NCBI GenBank assembly: GCA_021737905.1
Contig: JAIPDA010000010.1
Location: 1-19,877, forward strand
Direction of reading: 5' to 3'
DNA from: Rhodoferax sp.
Lineage (GTDB): Bacteria; Pseudomonadota; Gammaproteobacteria; Burkholderiales; Burkholderiaceae_C
DNA length: 19,877 nt
The stretch's first letter is position 1. Every line of letters starts with the position of its first letter. Position numbers and translations under genes: made by a program. The notes below the pieces were generated by a model that was given only the letters and a program-made list of their open reading frames with translations, had not been told where the DNA came from and ran no database searches. Of the stretch, positions 15,746 through 19,877 are shown piece by piece.

Positions 15746-15753
15746 CGGCACTC

Positions 15754-17397
15754 ATGTCTACACAGCCCAGCAGTAAGCGAAGCCCTCGAATGCTCGCATC
15801 CCGGAAAAGCGAAGAGGTCTATACGATTCTTCGCAAGCGCATCGTGCTGTCTGACATCAACGACAACCAGACCATCACGGAAATGGAGATCGCAACTGCG
15901 ACGGGCTGCAGCCAAAGCACAGTCAGGGAGGCTTTACTGAGGTTGCAAGAAGAGGGTTTGGTTGTTCGCAAGGCCTACCGTGGGAGCGTGGTGTCACCAA
16001 TCTCGCTCAACGAGGCGCAGGCGTTTCTTAAGCTAAGAGCTCAACTGGAATCCGAGGCTTTAGTTCACTCTTTGCCCTTGGTTGATGCGTCACACATTGC
16101 GGAGCTTTCCGACTTAGTGCGTGCGATGGAGGCTTTGGCTGCAGCCGGCGATGAGTACGGGCTGTTTGAGTTGGATCAGCGCTTTCACACTCGTCTGTTC
16201 GAACTGGCGCAGATGCCTGCCTTGGTGCCCGTCTTGATTCGGTGTTCACTTTATAACCACCGGAACAAAATATCGCTCGTCAACGCACCACGGACGCTGC
16301 AGGAGACGGCCCAGCGTCACTGGAGCATCGTTCATGCTCTGCAAAGGGGAGATGTGGTCGGGGCGCAAAAAGTGTTGCAGCACCATATTAAGAGCGTGGC
16401 CGGAAACACCGACGAAGAGTTCGAGGCGAAAGATCAACCTGAACTAGATCCACACCAGCGGGTGCTGTTTGAACGCGTCGCTCGTGAGGATGCGGGCTTA
16501 CCCGTCATCACCGAGCTCCCGCGTCAAGAGGCTTTACGGCAGTTCGAAAAAGTTAACGCCCGCTGGAACGGGGTGCCGCTGAGCTCCTTCGATGTCGAGC
16601 ATTTCGATATTCCTGGCCTTGTGCGCTCCGATGTACCGGCCCGTCGAATACCCGTCGTGGAAATTCGCCACCGCGGGACGCATGACCCCTTAAGGGGGCA
16701 GCTGATTTATCTCCATGGCGGGGGCTGGGCCTTCGGGAACATGCATACCCACATGGGAGCCATGTCCCGCCTAGCTGAGCTCACCGGCTGCCGGGTTTTG
16801 GGTGTGGACTACGCATTGGCCCCTGATCACCCGTTCCCTGTTGGGCTGAATGAGTGCACCTGGGCTTGGCGTTGGCTCCGCAGCTCGCTCGCTCATTCTG
16901 GGCCGTGGTCAATCTCTGGTGACTCGGCAGGTGCCAATCTCGCCTTGGCGATGATGCTCGACCTCAAAGCGCTTGGAGAGCCGTTGCCCCATTTAGCGCT
17001 TCTTTTTTACGGTGTTTACTCTAGCGACCATGGAACTGAGTCTCACCGTCGCTGTGGGAGCGGCCGCTTTGGCTTGTCCAGCCAGCGGATGACCTGGTAT
17101 CGGGAGCAGTATCTGGCGGGAACGAGCCACGCCGCGAATGATCCGCGCGTCTCGCCATTGAACGGCGACCTTGAAGGGCTGCCCCCCCTTTTTCTAAACG
17201 CCGCGGAACTGGACCCGCTACACGATGACACCACTGCGCTGGTCAAAAAATTGAGCAAGACGAGCACGCCATTTGAGTTTCATCGCTATGAGGGCGTTGT
17301 GCATGGCTTCATGCAAATGGCATCCGAGTTGCCCCAGGCACAGAAGGCATTCGAAGATGCTGCAAGGTTTTTAAGAGCACATCAACCCGCCGAGTGA
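15754..17397 (+). CDS. GntR/FCD regulator fused to HSL-type alpha/beta hydrolase
   Basis: This is a single 547-residue frame with two complete modules. Residues about 17-80 form a GntR winged helix (KSEEVYTILRKRI, QSTVREALLRLQEEGLV). Residues about 88-213 form an FCD effector domain with probable metal ligands Asp141 and His145 (DQRFH), His189 and His211. After a short linker, residues about 245-543 are a hormone-sensitive-lipase-family hydrolase. They include oxyanion motif HGGGW (321-325), nucleophile elbow GDSAG with Ser391, Asp487 in ELDPL and His517 in VVHGF, so the triad is intact. It probably senses a small acid or sugar derivative and hydrolyses an ester or lactone. The ABC importer genes follow directly, with 32 bp to the binding-protein ATG. 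The start has no clear ribosome site; the ATG at codon 13 is an alternative. Domain assignment is secure; substrate and dual function are inferred. Confidence 0.9.
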   Translation: MSTQPSSKRSPRMLASRKSEEVYTILRKRIVLSDINDNQTITEMEIATATGCSQSTVREALLRLQEEGLVVRKAYRGSVVSPISLNEAQAFLKLRAQLESEALVHSLPLVDASHIAELSDLVRAMEALAAAGDEYGLFELDQRFHTRLFELAQMPALVPVLIRCSLYNHRNKISLVNAPRTLQETAQRHWSIVHALQRGDVVGAQKVLQHHIKSVAGNTDEEFEAKDQPELDPHQRVLFERVAREDAGLPVITELPRQEALRQFEKVNARWNGVPLSSFDVEHFDIPGLVRSDVPARRIPVVEIRHRGTHDPLRGQLIYLHGGGWAFGNMHTHMGAMSRLAELTGCRVLGVDYALAPDHPFPVGLNECTWAWRWLRSSLAHSGPWSISGDSAGANLALAMMLDLKALGEPLPHLALLFYGVYSSDHGTESHRRCGSGRFGLSSQRMTWYREQYLAGTSHAANDPRVSPLNGDLEGLPPLFLNAAELDPLHDDTTALVKKLSKTSTPFEFHRYEGVVHGFMQMASELPQAQKAFEDAARFLRAHQPAE

Positions 17398-17429
17398 TCG
17401 GCTTAACAAGCAGAGAAGAGGAGACAAAT

Positions 17430-18641
17430 ATGAAACGTAGAGCAATGATTTCCATGTCGGCCGCCACCTTAGCCGCACCTATTATCGGCCAGGCTCAGGC
17501 GCCCACGGTGGTCAAGTGGTGGTATCACTTTGACAATCCGCAAGCTTCTCCAGCCGATCTGATTGCCAAATTTGAACGTGAAAACCCCGGCATCAAAATT
17601 CAGGCCGAATCGATACCATGGGGCGGAGGCAACGACTACTACACCCGCCTTTATGCTGCGCTAGTCGCTGGCACGGCTCCCGACTGCGCAATGGTCAAGC
17701 TTGGGAATCAATCTCGCCTTTTGCAAATGAAGGCGCTGGAGCCACTGGACGGCTATCTTGCCAAATGGGCCGGTCAGCAAGACATTTCTGCCAACCTCTG
17801 GAAGATGCATCGGGCAACCGATGGGAAAAGCTACTACATGCCTCTTCAGTATGTCGTGCTCTACCTCTATTACCGGACCGATCTGCTGGCCAGTGCGGGT
17901 GTGCAGCCGCCTAAGACTTTTGACGAATTTTTGAAGGTAAGTCAAGCCGTCAATAAGGGTGATGTTTCGGCCTTCGGCATGCGCGGCGGTGCGGGAGGGC
18001 ACGACCACTGGGGCAGCTTCGTGCTGGGTGGCGGTGCAAACTTTGACAAGGGCGGCATGGTAACGGCCAAAGCGCTGGCTGCGAATCGCTGGTTTGTCGA
18101 ACTTGGTACCAAGCACAAGGTTTTCCCCGCCTCGGCACCCACCGACGGCTTTAGGCAGATCGTTGACAACTTCAAGGCTGGGCGTACCGCAATGACGATA
18201 CATCACATCGGGTCAGCCAACGAAATGGTTCAGGCACTCGGCGACAAAGTCTCCGCGGTACCTGTTCCGGCGGGCCCAGATGGCAAGGGCTGGACATCAT
18301 TTGGTGACGAATCCAACGCGGTGTTTGCCAGCAGCAGGGCCAAAGATGCAGCTTTCAGATGGTGTGCTTTTCTCTCAACGGGGGAAAACAACGTGGCATT
18401 TAACGCGTTCACTGGCCAGTTGAGCGTGACAAACAGTGGAGCGGCCAAGTGGACGCTACATCCCAAGCGCTTTGTCGACGCAACCGCTAATTCGACTGCA
18501 TTCATGGACGTGCTTCCAAACGATACCAAGACCGCAGATTTCACCCGTACAGTCTGGCCCCAAAACATGCAGCGTGCACTGCTAGGGCAGATCACGCCAG
18601 ACGCGATGATGCAAGGTTTCGAAAAGCACTTTCACGGCTGA
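17430..18641 (+). CDS. ABC importer substrate-binding protein, family 1 (CUT1 carbohydrate type)
   Basis: This is a 403-residue periplasmic binding protein for a sugar-like solute. It starts MKRRAMISMSAATLAAP with a short signal peptide, cleaved near GQA or AQA at residues 22-24; the paired Arg could suit Tat export but the motif is incomplete. VKWWYHFDNP, LIAKFERENPGIKIQ and YYTRLYAALVAGTAPDCAMV are the family-1 opening pattern, and FKAGRTAMTIHHIGSANEM is the hinge-region signature. I chose the ATG at 17430 because AGAGGAG lies 6-12 bases before it. A GTG at 17394 that overlaps the hydrolase stop would add 12 residues ahead of the signal peptide. The ligand cannot be told from the sequence. 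It is the first transporter gene of the operon. Confidence 0.93.
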   Translation: MKRRAMISMSAATLAAPIIGQAQAPTVVKWWYHFDNPQASPADLIAKFERENPGIKIQAESIPWGGGNDYYTRLYAALVAGTAPDCAMVKLGNQSRLLQMKALEPLDGYLAKWAGQQDISANLWKMHRATDGKSYYMPLQYVVLYLYYRTDLLASAGVQPPKTFDEFLKVSQAVNKGDVSAFGMRGGAGGHDHWGSFVLGGGANFDKGGMVTAKALAANRWFVELGTKHKVFPASAPTDGFRQIVDNFKAGRTAMTIHHIGSANEMVQALGDKVSAVPVPAGPDGKGWTSFGDESNAVFASSRAKDAAFRWCAFLSTGENNVAFNAFTGQLSVTNSGAAKWTLHPKRFVDATANSTAFMDVLPNDTKTADFTRTVWPQNMQRALLGQITPDAMMQGFEKHFHG

Positions 18642-18659
18642 GCCTCGCCAGGACCGCTT

Positions 18660-18698
18660 TCAGGCCCTGCCTTGCACTTCGGTGCAAACAGGGCCTGA
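18660..18698 (+). repeat. Strong intercistronic hairpin between binding-protein and permease genes
   Basis: TCAGGCCCTG (18660-18669) pairs perfectly with CAGGGCCTGA (18689-18698). Inside, TTGCAC (18672-18677) pairs with GTGCAA (18682-18687), closed by a C(TTCG)G tetraloop. Only two T residues follow, so it is not a full terminator. It probably protects the binding-protein mRNA or partly attenuates transcription, so that binding protein exceeds permease. Confidence 0.85.
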
Positions 18699-18717
18699 TT
18701 GACCCATCAAGGATCTC

Positions 18718-19590
18718 ATGAACCGCCCTATCGAACCACTCCTCTTTCTTCTTCCCGCCCTGCTGGTGACCGCCGCAGTAGTCTTGTTTCCCGCACTGCA
18801 AACCGTCTGGCTGGGTTTGCACCACTATATTTTGTTCGACCCGGACAACAGGTCTTTTGTCGGTCTGAATAATTTCGTAGCCATTTTGCGTGATGAATTG
18901 TTCTGGATTTCGCTCAGTAACTCGATCATCTGGGTCGTTTCTGCGGTTGGCTTCCAGTTTTTACTGGGCCTGGTGACTGCCTTGTTGCTCAACCAGACCT
19001 TTGCTGGACGCAGCTTTGCGAGAGCCTTGGTGGTCATTCCTTGGGCTCTTCCAAGCGTGATCATTGGCCTGATGTGGACGTGGATGTACGACCTGAACCT
19101 CGGAGTTATCAATGACTTGCTCTTGCGTTCGGGCCTCATTCAAACGCCCGTAGCCTGGTTGTCGCAGCCTTCAACCGCTTTGGGTGCCGTCGTTCTGGCG
19201 CTGATCTGGCAAGGGTTTCCCTTCTTTACCGTGATGATCCTGGCAGGGCTGCAGACTATTCCTGCTGAGCAATACGAGGCGGCCGAAATGGATGGGGCCA
19301 CGCGGTGGCAAAGCCTGCGCTACATCACCTTGCCCGCCTTGCGCGATGTCATCGCTACGGCTCTTTTATTGCGCATCATCTGGGTCGCGAACTCGCTGGA
19401 TGTCATCTTGGTGATGACAGGCGGCGGCCCGGGATTCAGCACCCACACGCTGCCCTTGTATGCGTTTCTTAAAGCCTATTCAAGCATGGACTTCGGCTAT
19501 GCGTCGGCTCTGTCTCTGGTGCTCACGTTGCTGCTTTTGTTGGCCGTAGCCGTTTATGTCCGGCGCATCGCCAGGGAGGTATTTCGATGA
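18718..19590 (+). CDS. CUT1-type ABC sugar transporter permease (MalF/UgpA-like)
   Basis: This 290-residue inner-membrane permease has about six transmembrane segments, the first at LLFLLPALLVTAAVVLFPAL. The EAA loop that docks the ATPase is EQYEAAEMDGATRWQSLRYITLP, with EAA at residues 187-189 and Gly193. The motif GGGPGFSTHTLPLYAFLKAY near 236-255 is typical of the MalF/UgpA side. AAGGA precedes the ATG at a good distance. It follows the hairpin at 18660-18698 and overlaps the next permease gene by ATGA. The ATPase gene is not in this window. Confidence 0.95.
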   Translation: MNRPIEPLLFLLPALLVTAAVVLFPALQTVWLGLHHYILFDPDNRSFVGLNNFVAILRDELFWISLSNSIIWVVSAVGFQFLLGLVTALLLNQTFAGRSFARALVVIPWALPSVIIGLMWTWMYDLNLGVINDLLLRSGLIQTPVAWLSQPSTALGAVVLALIWQGFPFFTVMILAGLQTIPAEQYEAAEMDGATRWQSLRYITLPALRDVIATALLLRIIWVANSLDVILVMTGGGPGFSTHTLPLYAFLKAYSSMDFGYASALSLVLTLLLLLAVAVYVRRIAREVFR

Positions 19591-19877
19591 TTGATCGCCG
19601 GACGCGTCTGCGTCGACTCCTCGAAATTGAGCTTCCAATTTTGTTCATTCTGATGTTTGCCCTGGCCCCTTACCTGTGGATGGTGCTGACTTCGGTTAAA
19701 CCTAATGAAGCCATTTCAATATTTCCCGTTCAGTACCTCCCCGAGCGATTCACGTTAGAGCACTACAGCGTGCTCCTGGCGAAAACAAGCTTTGCGGCAA
19801 ATCTCGGACATAGCCTGCTGATCTCCATCGGGGCAGTGGCGCTTGGTCTTGGGGTCAGCGTACCGGCAGCCTATGCT
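19587..19877 (+). CDS. CUT1-type ABC sugar transporter permease (MalG/UgpE-like), partial
   Basis: The first 97 codons of the second permease are present; the family is about 270-280 residues. The N-terminal membrane helix (LPILFILMFALAPYLWMVLTS) is followed by VKPNEAI and FTLEHYSVLL, the usual MalG-side opening, and a second helix (SLLISIGAVALGLGVSVPAAYA). ATG overlaps the stop of the first permease (ATGA), with a strong AGGGAGGT six bases upstream, so the two permeases are translationally coupled. The EAA loop lies beyond the right edge. Confidence 0.95.
   Translation, partial: MIDRRTRLRRLLEIELPILFILMFALAPYLWMVLTSVKPNEAISIFPVQYLPERFTLEHYSVLLAKTSFAANLGHSLLISIGAVALGLGVSVPAAYA

Larger units (their letters stand above)
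15427..15753. other. 327-bp non-coding stretch upstream of the GntR-hydrolase gene
   Basis: This region is visibly less GC-rich than the genes to its left. Short frames on both strands (for example 15440-15649 plus and 15385-15591 minus) resemble no family I know and have no ribosome sites. The right half holds two identical operator-like palindromes. No repeat of the tRNA 3' end and no integrase fragment was found. Confidence 0.6.

Noticed and set aside
15381..15753. An integration (att) site or integrase remnant after tRNA-Ser
   Set aside because: No second copy of the tRNA 3' end and no integrase-like reading frame is visible in the window.
17394..17429. A GTG start overlapping the hydrolase stop for the binding protein
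   Set aside because: A strong AGAGGAG sits just before ATG 17430, and the signal peptide begins properly at MKRR.
1..19877. CRISPR arrays, insertion sequences, phage or toxin-antitoxin genes
   Set aside because: No regularly spaced repeats, transposase, phage or toxin-like proteins were seen on either strand.

Overview
The window looks like a chromosomal segment of a betaproteobacterium, most likely Comamonadaceae (Rhodoferax/Polaromonas-like). This rests on the GC-rich coding sequence and on familiar Burkholderiales gene neighbourhoods: glyA-nrdR; TPR protein-ppiA-ppiB-lpxH-mtfA; cysS-DNA glycosylase-accA-tilS-lysC. The family assignments come from reading motifs in the sequence; no database search was possible.

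Layout. Positions 1-2666 (minus strand): a lytic transglycosylase, serine hydroxymethyltransferase (glyA) and the start of the ribonucleotide-reductase repressor gene nrdR, which runs off the left edge. Positions 2667-3297: a 631-bp non-coding stretch with a leftward promoter overlapped by what look like tandem NrdR boxes, plus two hairpins followed by T-runs facing right. Positions 3298-6108 (plus): a 936-residue DUF349 protein. Positions 6127-9677 (minus): a compact operon for a TPR protein, periplasmic and cytoplasmic cyclophilins, the lipid A enzyme LpxH and an MtfA-type metallopeptidase. Positions 9803-15247 (plus): cysS, an AlkA-type DNA glycosylase, accA, tilS and lysC, followed by tRNA-Ser(GCU) and a strong terminator.

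Beyond the tRNA the character changes from housekeeping to catabolic or uptake genes (15754 to the right edge). The first gene is an unusual single protein: a GntR/FCD transcription regulator fused in frame to a complete hormone-sensitive-lipase-type hydrolase. It is preceded by two identical TTATCGATAA palindromes and followed by a CUT1-type ABC importer: a binding protein, a first permease and a partial second permease. A strong hairpin sits between the binding-protein and first permease genes. A plausible reading is that the importer brings in an esterified or lactone-like carbohydrate derivative and that the fused protein both senses it (or a product) and hydrolyses it. The substrate cannot be told from the sequence.

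The two most interesting observations are this regulator-hydrolase fusion with its operators, and the candidate NrdR-controlled promoter facing the transglycosylase-glyA-nrdR genes. The latter would link one-carbon and thymidylate supply, and the repressor itself, to nucleotide status.
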